A stretch of DNA of 64,000 bases from an uncultured Eubacteriales bacterium (GTDB lineage Bacteria > Bacillota > Clostridia > Christensenellales > Aristaeellaceae): NCBI GenBank assembly GCA_900316415.1, contig ONCV01000001.1:1-64000 (forward strand). Direction: 5' to 3'. Made by a program: the position numbers and the translations under genes. This document shows, piece by piece, positions 36,209-45,121 of the stretch (positions are counted from its first letter, which is position 1; each line of letters opens with the position of its first letter). Under the pieces are notes generated by a model that did not search any database, had not been told where the DNA came from, and worked only from the letters and a program-made list of their open reading frames with translations.

Positions 36209-37450
36209 ATGAAGAAAATGCTGTCTGTGCTGCTGGCCGCGATGATGCTGCTTTCGCTGCTGGCCATGCCCGCCCTGGCCGAGGACCAGGTGCTGACCGT
36301 CGTCACCTGGGACGCCACGACCACTCCCTATCTGATTGCCCAGAAGGAAGCCTTTGAAGCGTCCCATCCCGGCGTCAAAATCGAGTACGTCGACGTCGCT
36401 TCTCAGGACTACGCGGTGAAGACCACCACGATGCTGGAAGGCGGAGACAAGAGCGACGTGATCATGATCAAGGAAATCGACAACCTGATCAACTGGCAGG
36501 CCCAGGGCTTTGCCGCCCCGCTGACCGACTACATCGGCGGCTATGATCTGTCCGGGTTCGTCGGCACGGAAGCGAACTACGCGGTGGACGGCGTCCAGTA
36601 CGCGATCCCCTTCCGCAGCGACTTCTGGGTGCTGTTCTACAACAAGGATCTGTTCGACGCGGCCGGCGTGGAGTATCCCACCAATGACATGACCTGGGAT
36701 CAGTACGCCGAGCTGGCCAAGAAGATGACCGACAAGGAGAAGGATGTTTACGGAACCCATTATCACACCTGGCTGTCCGCTGTGGCCAACTGGGCTGTGT
36801 GCGACGGCGTGAACACCCTGGCGGACCGGAACTATGACGATCTGCTGTACTTCTACAAGCTGTACCAGGATCTGGAAGACAGCGGCGCCTGCATGAGCTA
36901 TGCGGATCTGAAGGCTTCCGGCCTGCACTATTCCGCGGCCTTCGCCAACGGCAACGTGGCGATGATGCCCATGGGCTACTGGTACGTTTCCACCCTGATC
37001 GGTTACAACAAGGACGGCACCTGCAACTTCAACTGGGGCATCACCGCGGTTCCGCACGCCGAGGGCGTGGCTGCCGGTTCTTCCTTCGGCAACCTGACCG
37101 GCGCCATGATCAACGCGAAGTCCGAGCAGAAGGATCTGGCCTGGGAGTATGTTTCCTGGCTGGGCGGCGTGGAAGGCGCCAAGGCGACTGCTTCCACCGG
37201 TGCCCGTCCCGCCTGGGTTTCCGAGGATGTTGCGGCTGCCATGTCTTCCGTGGAAGGCTTCCCGGCGGATGAGACCAGCAAGGGCGCGCTGCTGCCCGCG
37301 GCCGTCGCCATGGAATGGCCGGTGGCGGAGAAGGTCTCCGACATCAAGACCATCGTGAACGAAGAGCATACCATGATCATGGCCCGTGAAATCACCCCCG
37401 AAGAGGGCATCGAAGAGATGAACGAGCGCGTGGCCGAGCTGTTCGAATAA
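36209..37450 (+). CDS. Sugar ABC transporter substrate-binding protein (family 1)
   Basis: 413 residues with a signal peptide ending at ALA/EDQ (about residue 27). The mature part is a typical extracellular solute-binding protein: LTVVTWDATTTPYLIAQKEAF, then YAIPFRSDFWVLFYNKDLFDAAGVEYP, and the C-terminal SSFGNLTGAMINAKSEQKDLAWEYVSWL block. It probably delivers a uronic-acid-containing oligosaccharide to the two permeases that follow. No lipobox is evident. The start at 36209 follows AAGGAGG. The terminator at 37476 probably keeps its expression above that of the permeases. Confidence 0.9.
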   Translation: MKKMLSVLLAAMMLLSLLAMPALAEDQVLTVVTWDATTTPYLIAQKEAFEASHPGVKIEYVDVASQDYAVKTTTMLEGGDKSDVIMIKEIDNLINWQAQGFAAPLTDYIGGYDLSGFVGTEANYAVDGVQYAIPFRSDFWVLFYNKDLFDAAGVEYPTNDMTWDQYAELAKKMTDKEKDVYGTHYHTWLSAVANWAVCDGVNTLADRNYDDLLYFYKLYQDLEDSGACMSYADLKASGLHYSAAFANGNVAMMPMGYWYVSTLIGYNKDGTCNFNWGITAVPHAEGVAAGSSFGNLTGAMINAKSEQKDLAWEYVSWLGGVEGAKATASTGARPAWVSEDVAAAMSSVEGFPADETSKGALLPAAVAMEWPVAEKVSDIKTIVNEEHTMIMAREITPEEGIEEMNERVAELFE

Positions 37451-37475
37451 TCAGATTGAATAGCGATTGATCCCA

Positions 37476-37510
37476 GGCAGGGAAGGCTGCTTGCCTTCCC
37501 TGCCTTTTTT
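37476..37510 (+). terminator. Terminator after the binding protein gene
   Basis: GGCAGGGAAGGC and GCCTTCCCTGCC with a 5-nt loop, then TTTTTT. Being inside the operon it likely allows partial read-through into the permeases. Confidence 0.9.
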
Positions 37511-37538
37511 GAGAACAAGGGAAAGGAACTGATGAGTC

Positions 37539-38495
37539 ATGAGCCAGGCGGAAGTGAAAAAAGTCCGGCACAGGATGGGCAAACTGGAAAGAAAAAATAC
37601 CCTGGTGGCCTATTCTTTTCTGGCACCCAATTTTATCGGGTTTGCGGTTTTTACGCTGGTCCCGGTGATCTGTGCTGTCCTTCTGTCGCTGTTTGAGTGG
37701 AACGGCGGAGACATTTCCAAACTGAAATTTGTCGGCCTGGAGAACTATGCCACGATTTTCGCGACCAAAAAGGTGGCGGAGAAGGGCATCGAATACTTCT
37801 TCAACCGTGCGGACCTGGGTATCGCGCTGAAGAACACGGTTTACTACACGGTGGTTACGGTGCCGCTGACGATTGTCTGTGCCCTGGCCCTGGCGCTGCT
37901 GCTGAACAAGATCAAGGGCGCGGTGTTCTTCCGGACGGTCTTCTTCTTTCCCTATGTGTCCTCCATGGTGGCTATCTGCGTCTGCTGGTCCTTCATGCTG
38001 ATGAAGGACGGCCCCATCAACCAGATCATCATGGCGCTGGGAATCAATTTCAACAAGGGGTGGACCGCGGACAGCACCATGGCCATCTGGTCCATTATTC
38101 TGGTGAGCGTCTGGCGGAACATGGGCTATTATATGGTTCTGTATCTGGCAGCGCTGCAGGGAATTCCCCGGGAGCTCATGGAAGCGGCTACGGTGGACGG
38201 GGCGAACAAATGGCAGCAGTTCCTGCATGTGACCCTGCCCCAGCTGAAGCCCACCACCTTTTTCGTCTCCGTGATGATGGTCATCTCCTGCTTCAAGATC
38301 TATGACGTGGTGGCAATCATGACGGACGGCGGCCCCGGCCGGGCGACCAAGATGCTGGTGACCTATATCTATGACGAGGCCTTCGTCAAGGTCCGGTACG
38401 GTCAGGCCAGCGCCATCTCCATGATCCTGCTGATCATCGTGCTGGCGGTTACCATGATCCAGTTCAGTTCCGAGAAGAAATTCTCAAACGACTGA
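37539..38495 (+). CDS. Sugar ABC transporter permease (MalF/UgpA type)
   Basis: 318 residues with six predicted membrane segments. NTLVAYSFLAPNFIGFAVFTL opens the first. The EAA loop reads ELMEAATVDGANKWQQFLHVTLPQL. It forms the channel with the MalG-type permease encoded 19 bp downstream. No ATPase gene lies in the operon; the MsmK-type ATPase at 17.3 kb is the likely partner. Confidence 0.92.
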   Translation: MSQAEVKKVRHRMGKLERKNTLVAYSFLAPNFIGFAVFTLVPVICAVLLSLFEWNGGDISKLKFVGLENYATIFATKKVAEKGIEYFFNRADLGIALKNTVYYTVVTVPLTIVCALALALLLNKIKGAVFFRTVFFFPYVSSMVAICVCWSFMLMKDGPINQIIMALGINFNKGWTADSTMAIWSIILVSVWRNMGYYMVLYLAALQGIPRELMEAATVDGANKWQQFLHVTLPQLKPTTFFVSVMMVISCFKIYDVVAIMTDGGPGRATKMLVTYIYDEAFVKVRYGQASAISMILLIIVLAVTMIQFSSEKKFSND

Positions 38496-38514
38496 GGAAG
38501 GAGGAGAAAAGAAG

Positions 38515-39381
38515 ATGGAAGCTGCTGTTCACAGCCGGGAAATCCGGAAGGATAACCCGACCCTGCGCAAGATCCTGCGGACGGTCATCTGGATCCTGCT
38601 GATCCTGCTTTCGGCCTTTACCCTGATACCCTTTGTGTGGATGGTCTCCTCCTCGCTGAAGCTGGACCGGGAGGTGTTTGCCTTCCCGATGCGCTGGATT
38701 CCGGAGACCTTTCACTGGGAGAACTATTCCCTGATCTGGCAGCGGGTCCCGCTGGTCACCTATTTCAAAAACACCGCGTTTATCGCCGTCGTGGTCACCG
38801 TCCTGCAGACGCTGACCTCCTCCTTTGCGGCCTATGCTTTCGCAAAGCTGAGCTTCCGGGGGCGGGACGCGCTGTTCCTGTGCTATATCGGAACCATTGC
38901 GGTGCCGTGGCAGGCCTACATGCTTCCCCAGTTCATCATGATGCGGTCCATGGGACTGTATGATACCCTGTGGGCCATGGTGGTGCTGCAGGCCTTCTCT
39001 GCTTTCGGCGTGTTCCTGATGCGTCAGTTCTACCGTTCGATTCCCTCGGAGCTGTGCGAGGCAGCCCGGCTGGACGGCTTAAGCGAATACGGCATCTGGG
39101 CGCGGATCATGCTGCCCCTGTCCAAGGCGGCGATCGCCACGCTGGTCATCTTCACCTTTGTGAGCACCTGGAACGACTACATGGGCCCGATGATCTACCT
39201 GACCCGGGATATCAACAAGACGGTGCAGGTGGGTCTGCGCAGGTTTATCCAGGAGAACTCCAGTGATTACCATCTGATCATGGCAGCGTCCCTCTGCTCG
39301 CTGCTGCCGGTGTCGGTGGTGTTCCTCTGCCTGCAGCGGTACTTCATTGAGGGGATCGCCACGTCGGGGCTGAAGGGATGA
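38515..39381 (+). CDS. Sugar ABC transporter permease (MalG/UgpE type)
   Basis: 288 residues with six membrane segments. An N-terminal helix (ILRTVIWILLILLSAFTLIPF) precedes WMVSSSLK, a hallmark of this group. The EAA loop is ELCEAARLDGLSEYGIWARIMLPLSK. Partner of the MalF-type permease upstream. The start at 38515 follows AAGGAGGAG. The hydrolase genes for the imported sugar follow directly. Confidence 0.92.
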   Translation: MEAAVHSREIRKDNPTLRKILRTVIWILLILLSAFTLIPFVWMVSSSLKLDREVFAFPMRWIPETFHWENYSLIWQRVPLVTYFKNTAFIAVVVTVLQTLTSSFAAYAFAKLSFRGRDALFLCYIGTIAVPWQAYMLPQFIMMRSMGLYDTLWAMVVLQAFSAFGVFLMRQFYRSIPSELCEAARLDGLSEYGIWARIMLPLSKAAIATLVIFTFVSTWNDYMGPMIYLTRDINKTVQVGLRRFIQENSSDYHLIMAASLCSLLPVSVVFLCLQRYFIEGIATSGLKG

Positions 39382-39433
39382 ACGGATACGGGATCACAGT
39401 TGCCTGAGTCAATACCGGAGGAGGTACGGAAGC

Positions 39434-40543
39434 TTGCGGAATCGCTATGAAGATGCTCTGAAACGGATCGCGGAAAAATTCAGAAGGACCGCGGAGACGG
39501 CGGCGGAGGAAGGAATCATTCCCTATCAGAGCGCGGAGGGAAAATGGATCGTCAGTCCTTATGACGGAAACAGCTGGTGGACCGGCGGCTTCTGGCCGGG
39601 GCTGATGTGGCAGCTCTGGAAGCTGACGGGGGACGGCTTCTTCCTGACGGAAGCCCGGCGGGCGGAAAAGCTGCTGACGGATGAGTTCCGTACCTTCCGG
39701 AAGCTGAACCATGATGTGGGATTCATGTATCTGCTGTCCTGCGGGGCGGACGCCAAACTGACCGGGGATGAGCAGGCGGAAACGGATCTGCTGCACGCGG
39801 CGTCCCTGCTGATGGGCCGGTTTAACCCGGCCGGGTTCATCCGGGCCTGGAACGAGCCGGAGCGGACGGGGTTTGCCATTATCGACTGCATGATGAACCT
39901 GACGCTGCTGTACCGCGCCAGCCGGGATACCGGGGATCCGAGGTTCCGGCAGGTAGCCGGGATCCATGCCGATACCACCCTGCGGGAATTTCTGCGGGAG
40001 GACGGGTCGGTCAGCCACATCATCGAACTGGATCCCGAAACCGGGAAGCGGGTGCGGGAGCACCCGGGCCAGGGCTGGGCGCTGGGAAGCCAATGGAGCC
40101 GGGGGCAGGCCTGGGGGCTGTACGGATTCGCACTGGCCTTCCGCCATCTGCAAAAGCCGGAATATCTGGAGGCAGCGGAGCGGATCGCCCGCAATTTTAC
40201 GGCGCATATCCGGGAGGATGGCCTGACGGACTGCGATTTCTGCCAGCCGGCCGGGGAGGAGCGGATTGACAACATCGCCGGCGCTGTCGCCGCCTGCGGC
40301 CTGATGGAGCTGGCCGGGCTGACGGGAGAGGAAGAATGGGCGGCCCAGGGGCGGCGGCTGGTGGACGGACTGCTGGACCACTGTGCGGACTGGGGAGACA
40401 GCCGCTGCGGCATTCTGACACATTGCACCGCCAGCTATCATGACGACGGCGCGGGAAGGCATACCAATATTCTTTACGGAGACTATTTTCTGACAGAAGC
40501 GCTGATGCGAATCTGCGGCAGGGACGCGGAGCTGTGGAGCTGA
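39434..40543 (+). CDS. GH88 unsaturated glucuronyl hydrolase
   Basis: 369 residues forming an alpha6/alpha6 barrel. Asp94 in NHDVGFMYLLS and Asp151 in AIIDCMMNL match the two catalytic aspartates of Bacillus UGL. WSRGQAWGLYGFA and the late ASYHDDGAGRHTNILYGDYFLTEAL-like region are characteristic. GH88 enzymes hydrate the 4,5-unsaturated uronic acid left by polysaccharide lyases and so free the sugar. No signal peptide, so it acts on imported products. The start is TTG at 39434: GGAGGAGG lies 9 bases upstream and there is no suitable ATG nearby. Confidence 0.92.
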   Translation: MRNRYEDALKRIAEKFRRTAETAAEEGIIPYQSAEGKWIVSPYDGNSWWTGGFWPGLMWQLWKLTGDGFFLTEARRAEKLLTDEFRTFRKLNHDVGFMYLLSCGADAKLTGDEQAETDLLHAASLLMGRFNPAGFIRAWNEPERTGFAIIDCMMNLTLLYRASRDTGDPRFRQVAGIHADTTLREFLREDGSVSHIIELDPETGKRVREHPGQGWALGSQWSRGQAWGLYGFALAFRHLQKPEYLEAAERIARNFTAHIREDGLTDCDFCQPAGEERIDNIAGAVAACGLMELAGLTGEEEWAAQGRRLVDGLLDHCADWGDSRCGILTHCTASYHDDGAGRHTNILYGDYFLTEALMRICGRDAELWS

Positions 40544-40567
40544 CGGGAAAAGAGGGGAGAATCCGGC

Positions 40568-42319
40568 ATGGGAGTTCTTTATCCGCAGAACAATGCGGCG
40601 CGGATGACGGTGGATCTGGGCGGGATCTGGGATTTCCGCCTGCAGGGAGACAGCGGGTGGCAGCCGATTGCGGTGCCCGCTTCCTATAATGATCAGAGTC
40701 CGGATCCGAGGTTCCGGAATTTTGCCGGGGTTTCGGAATACCGCCGGAGGTTTACGATCCCTTCCGCCTGGAAGGGGCTGCGCTGGTTTCTGCGGTTCGA
40801 CGCGGTGGCCCACAGCGCCGTCATTCTGCTGAACGGGCGGGAGATCGCGGCGCACCGGGGCGGCTTTCTGCCCTTTGAGGTGGAGCTGAACGGGCTGATG
40901 GAAGCGGGGGAAACCGCGGAGCTGACAGTCCGGGCGGACAACCGCATCAGCCATGACACGCTGCCCATCGGCACCGAGGGGGATACCGCCTTCTTCGGAT
41001 CGGACAATCCGGGGATTCCTTCGGTGGAAGCGGGAAAGAAGTGGCAGCAGGAGCGCGGCATCAACCGGCCTGCCTTTGACTTTTTCAACTATACCGGGAT
41101 TCAGCGGCCGGTGCGCCTGGCGGCTACGCCGAAGGCCTACATCCGGGATGTTACGCTGATTCCCTCGGTGAGCGGGGAAGTCCGTTATGAGGTGGAAACC
41201 TCGGACGCGGAGGGAGAAGTGCTGGTAGAGGCGCTGGACGCGGACGGGAATGCGGCAGCCCGCGCCAGCGGCCGGAAGGGGGTTCTGACGATTCCGCAGC
41301 CGAAGCTGTGGGAGCCCCGGCCGGGCACGCCCTATCTCTATACCGCCCGGATTTCCTTCGGGGAGGACCGGTATGAGCAGCCCTTCGGCATCCGGGAGGT
41401 CCGGGTGGAGGGAACCCGCTTCCTGATCAACGGCAGGCCCTTCCGGTTCCACGGCCCCTGCAAGCACGAGGACAGCCCCTTTCACGGCCGGGGAATGGAT
41501 CCCTGCCTGAATGTGACGGATGTGAACCTCTATCGCTGGCTGAATGCCAACTGCTTCCGGACCAGCCATTATCCCTACGCGGAGGAAATGTATCAGCTCT
41601 GCGACCGGGAGGGAATTGTGATCGTGGACGAAACCCCGGCCGTAGGCATGTGGGCGGATGAGCGGTATGGCTGGAACCTGGCGGACTACCACGGCCAGGT
41701 GCTGCGGGACATGATCGACCGGGATAAAAACCATCCCTGTGTGGTCATGTGGAGCCTGGGGAATGAACCGGATACGGAAAAGTATCCGGAGAAGGCATAT
41801 GATTACTGGCACCCCCTGTATGAGGCGGCGCACCGGATGGATCCGCAGAACAGGCCTGTGACGGTGGTAGGGTGCCAGAACAGGTATGATGTGGATCAGG
41901 TGATCCGGTCCATGGATGTGGTCCTGATCAACCGTTACTACGGCTGGTACAATCTGTCCGGCGACCTGGATGCGGCCCGGTATGCTTTCCGGATGGAGCT
42001 GGACTGGTGGGAAAAGCAGCAGAAGCCCCTGATTCTTTCCGAATACGGCGCGGATACCGTCGCGGGACTGCATGGCGCGGTGGCGGAAATGTTTACGGAG
42101 GAATTCCAGGTGGCCTATTATGAGGCCATGAGCGAATGCCTGGATGAACGGGATTTTGTGATCGGGGAAATGCCCTGGAACTTTGCCGATTTTTCTACCT
42201 GCCAGGGGCCGATGCGGGTGGGCGGAAACCGGAAAGGCCTGTTTACCCGGGATCGCCGGCCGAAAATGGCAGCGCATTATTTCCGCCGCAGATGGGGGGA
42301 AATGGAGGCGCGGGAGTGA
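40568..42319 (+). CDS. uidA: GH2 beta-glucuronidase
   Basis: 583 residues with the three-domain GH2 plan: a sugar-binding jelly roll (about 15-170), an Ig-like domain (180-265) and a TIM barrel (265-580). Acid/base Glu400 is in SLGNEPD and nucleophile Glu492 in SEYGAD. Asn554 and Lys556 in GNRKG form the NxK motif that reads the glucuronate carboxylate and separates these enzymes from beta-galactosidases. It has no long loop insertion of the loop-1 type that I can see. It starts 24 bp after GH88, so saturated and unsaturated glucuronides are handled together. Confidence 0.94.
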   Translation: MGVLYPQNNAARMTVDLGGIWDFRLQGDSGWQPIAVPASYNDQSPDPRFRNFAGVSEYRRRFTIPSAWKGLRWFLRFDAVAHSAVILLNGREIAAHRGGFLPFEVELNGLMEAGETAELTVRADNRISHDTLPIGTEGDTAFFGSDNPGIPSVEAGKKWQQERGINRPAFDFFNYTGIQRPVRLAATPKAYIRDVTLIPSVSGEVRYEVETSDAEGEVLVEALDADGNAAARASGRKGVLTIPQPKLWEPRPGTPYLYTARISFGEDRYEQPFGIREVRVEGTRFLINGRPFRFHGPCKHEDSPFHGRGMDPCLNVTDVNLYRWLNANCFRTSHYPYAEEMYQLCDREGIVIVDETPAVGMWADERYGWNLADYHGQVLRDMIDRDKNHPCVVMWSLGNEPDTEKYPEKAYDYWHPLYEAAHRMDPQNRPVTVVGCQNRYDVDQVIRSMDVVLINRYYGWYNLSGDLDAARYAFRMELDWWEKQQKPLILSEYGADTVAGLHGAVAEMFTEEFQVAYYEAMSECLDERDFVIGEMPWNFADFSTCQGPMRVGGNRKGLFTRDRRPKMAAHYFRRRWGEMEARE

Positions 42320-42371
42320 ATCGTTTTCTATCAAGATGAAACTCTTTCGGGAAATGTAGAAAAACACGGAA

Positions 42372-42416
42372 GGGGCTGCCTCTCATGATCCTTTCAGATC
42401 ATTTTGAGACAGCCCC
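42372..42416. repeat. Dispersed palindromic repeat, copy 3 (core only)
   Basis: The 45-bp core is the exact reverse complement of the copy 2 core, yet the left flank AAAACACGGAA is in the same orientation in both. The 50-bp tail seen at copies 1 and 2 is absent. It separates the convergent ends of the beta-glucuronidase and purA genes, where it could terminate both. Confidence 0.85.
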
Positions 42417-42452
42417 TTCATTCGTTCAGGCAATCCGTTCCCGGGGGAAAGT

Positions 42453-43727
42453 TCACCGGCGGATATAGGCATCCCGCTCCGGACCGACGGAGACATACGC
42501 GATGGGGCAGCCGATGGCCCGCTCGATCATCTCCACATAGTCCCGGGCCGCCTGGGGCAGATCCTGCCAGGAACGGGCGGCGGAGATATCCTGCTGCCAG
42601 CCGGGAACGGTGGTGAGAACGGGCTTGCACCGATCCAGCAGGGTGGGGAAGGGGAAGTCATCGATCTCCTTCCCGTCCAGCTCATAGCGGGCGCAGACGG
42701 GGATCTCCTTCAGGTCGCTGAGCACATCCAGCTTGGTCAGGGCGATGGCCGTGGCGTTCTGCATCTGAACCCCGTAGCGGGTGGCCACCAGGTCAATGGG
42801 CCCGACGCGGCGGGGACGCCCCGTCTTGGCGCCGTATTCCGCGCCGGCGCGGCGAAGGCGTTCGGCTTCCCCGCCGAACATCTCGCAGACGAAGGGGCCC
42901 TCTCCCACGCAGGTGGAGTAGGCCTTGACCACGCCGATGACCTCGTCAATCCTCGCCCCGGGGAAGCCGGAGCCCACCGGCGCGTAGGCCGCGATGGCGT
43001 TGGAGGAGGTGGTATAGGGAATGATGCCGTAATCCAGATCCCGCAGCGCGCCGAGCTGGGCTTCAAAAAGGAAATGCTTTCCCTCCGCCTGGGCATCCCG
43101 CAGCAGGGTGGTCGTGTTGCAGATGAAGGGCTTCAGCTTTTCCCCGAACCGATCCAGCCAATCCATCAGATCCTTCAGGCGGATGGGTTCCGCCCCGTAC
43201 ACCCCGGTCAGGGTCAGGTTCTTCCACTCCAGGAGGCGGGCCGCGTGATCCTGAAGGGCCGCGCGGTCAAACAGCTCCCCGGCGAGGATGGTCTTCTTCT
43301 GGGATTTGTCAGAATAGAAGGGGGCGATGCCCTGCCGGGTGGAGCCGTAAGCCCGGTCCTTCAGGCGGGCTTCCTCCAGGCCGTCCAGCTGCCTGTGCCA
43401 GGGAAGCAGCAGGGAGGCGCGCTCGCTGATCTTCAGGTTTTCCGGGGTGAGCCGGACCCCCTGGGAACGGACCTGCTCCATCTCCGTCCACAGATTTTCC
43501 AGATCCAGGGCGACCCCGTTCCCCAGGACATTGATCACGCCGGGACGGAAAATGCCGGAGGGCAGCAGATGCAGGGCAAATTTGCCGAACTCATTCACGA
43601 CGGTGTGCCCGGCGTTGCCGCCGCCCTGATAGCGGATCACGACGTCATATTTTTCCGTCAGCAGGTCCACCATGCGGCCCTTGCCCTCGTCCCCCCAGTT
43701 AATGCCAACAATCGCGCAGTGCCCCAT
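42453..43727 (-). CDS. purA: Adenylosuccinate synthetase
   Basis: 424 residues, full length. It joins IMP and aspartate using GTP. The GTP-binding GINWGDEGKGRMVD loop (family form usually GAQWGDEGKG), QGGGNAGHTVV and the later GSTRQGIAPFYSDK and FEAQLGALRDLDYGIIPYTTSSN blocks are present. The ATG at 43727 was chosen over the one at 43736 because AAAGGA lies 9 bases upstream of it and only 0 bases from the other. The partner enzyme PurB is encoded 6 kb away on the other strand. Confidence 0.96.
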   Translation of the reverse strand: MGHCAIVGINWGDEGKGRMVDLLTEKYDVVIRYQGGGNAGHTVVNEFGKFALHLLPSGIFRPGVINVLGNGVALDLENLWTEMEQVRSQGVRLTPENLKISERASLLLPWHRQLDGLEEARLKDRAYGSTRQGIAPFYSDKSQKKTILAGELFDRAALQDHAARLLEWKNLTLTGVYGAEPIRLKDLMDWLDRFGEKLKPFICNTTTLLRDAQAEGKHFLFEAQLGALRDLDYGIIPYTTSSNAIAAYAPVGSGFPGARIDEVIGVVKAYSTCVGEGPFVCEMFGGEAERLRRAGAEYGAKTGRPRRVGPIDLVATRYGVQMQNATAIALTKLDVLSDLKEIPVCARYELDGKEIDDFPFPTLLDRCKPVLTTVPGWQQDISAARSWQDLPQAARDYVEMIERAIGCPIAYVSVGPERDAYIRR

Positions 43728-43813
43728 AATTGCCATTCCTTTCCGAAAACCGGAATCACCGGTTTGTATTCCCATCCCCGCGGGCGGAGCGGAACCCCGT
43801 CCGCAACAGCCCT

Positions 43814-43842
43814 ATTATAGGGGGAATCCGGCGGGAACGCAA
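43814..43842 (-). promoter_or_regulatory. SigA-type promoter of purA
   Basis: On the minus strand TTGCGT (43837-43842) and a perfect TATAAT (43814-43819), 17 bp apart. Confidence 0.82.
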
Positions 43843-43934
43843 GGGAAAACTGCATTCCGCCCCCGTGCTTCGCCCCGGAAGGGAACCGATCCGGAATTCA
43901 AAGAAAAAAAGCAGCCCAAATGCAAATCCGGTTC

Positions 43935-43963
43935 TTGCAATGCATCCGGGTTTATGTTACGAT
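43935..43963 (+). promoter_or_regulatory. Extended -10 SigA-type promoter of carA
   Basis: TTGCAA (43935-43940) and TACGAT (43958-43963) with a 17-bp spacer; TGT directly precedes the -10 box. Confidence 0.82.
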
Positions 43964-43980
43964 CAAACCCGGTTTCAGGG

Positions 43981-44037
43981 CCGGTGGAGGACGAGTCCTC
44001 GGCTTCCGACCGGAGCGCTGGAGACGGCGCTGTTTTT
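43981..44037 (+). promoter_or_regulatory. Candidate attenuator in the carA leader
   Basis: A first hairpin has an outer stem CCGGT (43981-43985)/ACCGG (44009-44013) and an inner GAGGAC/GTCCTC stem. It is followed at once by AGCGC (44014-44018)/GCGCT (44027-44031) and TTTTT, a short intrinsic terminator ending 24 bp before the carA start. A tight hairpin next to a leader terminator is the layout of pyrimidine-type attenuation, but I could not match the PyrR-binding consensus. Confidence 0.5.
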
Positions 44038-44061
44038 ATGAGACGGAAAAAGGAGAGCGAG

Positions 44062-45120
44062 ATGAAGAAGACCTATCTGGTGCTGGCGGATGGTTCTGTT
44101 TTTCCCGGGGAGAGCGTCGGAGCGGACGCGGATTCCATCGGGGAACTGGTGTTCACCACGAACACCTGTGGATATCTGGAGACGCTGACGGATCCCAGCT
44201 ACGCGGGACAGATCGTCCTGCAGACCTTCCCGCAGATCGGGGATTACGGGGTGATTCCCGCCGATTTCGAGGGAAAAACCGCGGTGAAGGGCTATGTGGT
44301 GCATGAGATCTGCGACCATCCCAGCAATTTCCGCAGCGAGGGAAGGCTGCGGGACTGGCTGGCAGCCCAGGGAATTCCGGCCATCGCCGGGGTGGACACC
44401 CGGGCGATCACGCGCCGGATCCGGCAGCAGGGGGTCATGAACGCGAAGATCTGCCGGGAGGTTCCGGCGGATCTGAAGGAAATTCAGGAATACGCGATTG
44501 TCGGGGCGGTGAACCGGGTGACCCGGAGCGAGCCGGAGGTGTTTCCGGCCAAGGGGGAGAAGCGGTTCTCCGTGGCGCTGGTGGATTACGGCGTGAAGAA
44601 CCATATCATCCGCGGGCTGACGAAGCGGGGCTGCGAGGTGACCGTGATGCCCGCCACCTCCACGGCGGCGGAGATCCTGGCCCTGCATCCGGACGGAATC
44701 ATGCTCTCCAACGGCCCGGGGGATCCGGCGGAAAACCTGTTCTGCATTGAGCAGATCCGTCAGATGCTGGGCCGGGTGCCGCTGTTCGGCATCTGCCTGG
44801 GGCATCAGCTGACGGCGCTGGCCGTGGGCGGAAAAACGGAAAAAATGAAATTCGGGCACCGGGGAGCGAATCAGCCGGTGAAGGATCTGGTGACGGGACG
44901 AACCTGGGTGACCAGCCAGAACCATGGCTACGCGGTGGTTTCCGATTCCCTGCCCGCCGGAACGGTCCGCTTTGTCAACGCCAATGACGGGAGCTGCGAG
45001 GGCGTGGACTATCCGGAGCTGAACGCCTTTACGACCCAGTTCCATCCCGAGGCCTGCGCGGGCCCCCGGGATGCGGGCTTCCTCTTCGACCGGTTTACCA
45101 GCATGATGGGAGGGAACTGA
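44062..45120 (+). CDS. carA: Carbamoyl-phosphate synthase small subunit
   Basis: 352 residues. It supplies ammonia from glutamine to the large subunit. The N-terminal domain begins TYLVLADGSVFPGES. The class I glutaminase domain holds the nucleophile motif GICLGHQL and the His/Glu block TQFHPEACAGP. The start at 44062 follows AAGGAGA and a leader with a probable attenuator. The large-subunit gene begins one base after the stop, so translation is likely coupled. Confidence 0.97.
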   Translation: MKKTYLVLADGSVFPGESVGADADSIGELVFTTNTCGYLETLTDPSYAGQIVLQTFPQIGDYGVIPADFEGKTAVKGYVVHEICDHPSNFRSEGRLRDWLAAQGIPAIAGVDTRAITRRIRQQGVMNAKICREVPADLKEIQEYAIVGAVNRVTRSEPEVFPAKGEKRFSVALVDYGVKNHIIRGLTKRGCEVTVMPATSTAAEILALHPDGIMLSNGPGDPAENLFCIEQIRQMLGRVPLFGICLGHQLTALAVGGKTEKMKFGHRGANQPVKDLVTGRTWVTSQNHGYAVVSDSLPAGTVRFVNANDGSCEGVDYPELNAFTTQFHPEACAGPRDAGFLFDRFTSMMGGN

Positions 45121-45121
45121 G

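Larger units (their letters stand above)
43728..44061. other. Divergent regulatory region between purA and carA
   Basis: It contains the purA promoter on the minus strand, the carA promoter on the plus strand, and an attenuator-like pair of hairpins in the carA leader. No small gene is supported. Confidence 0.7.

Noticed and set aside
39344..42367. A 1007-codon minus-strand frame across GH88 and beta-glucuronidase
   Set aside because: It mirrors two genes with intact catalytic residues; its product is low-complexity Pro/Arg/His-rich.
43981..44013. A hammerhead-like ribozyme in the carA leader
   Set aside because: The GAGGACGAGTCCTC hairpin recalls one, but the CUGAUGA and GAAA core elements are absent.
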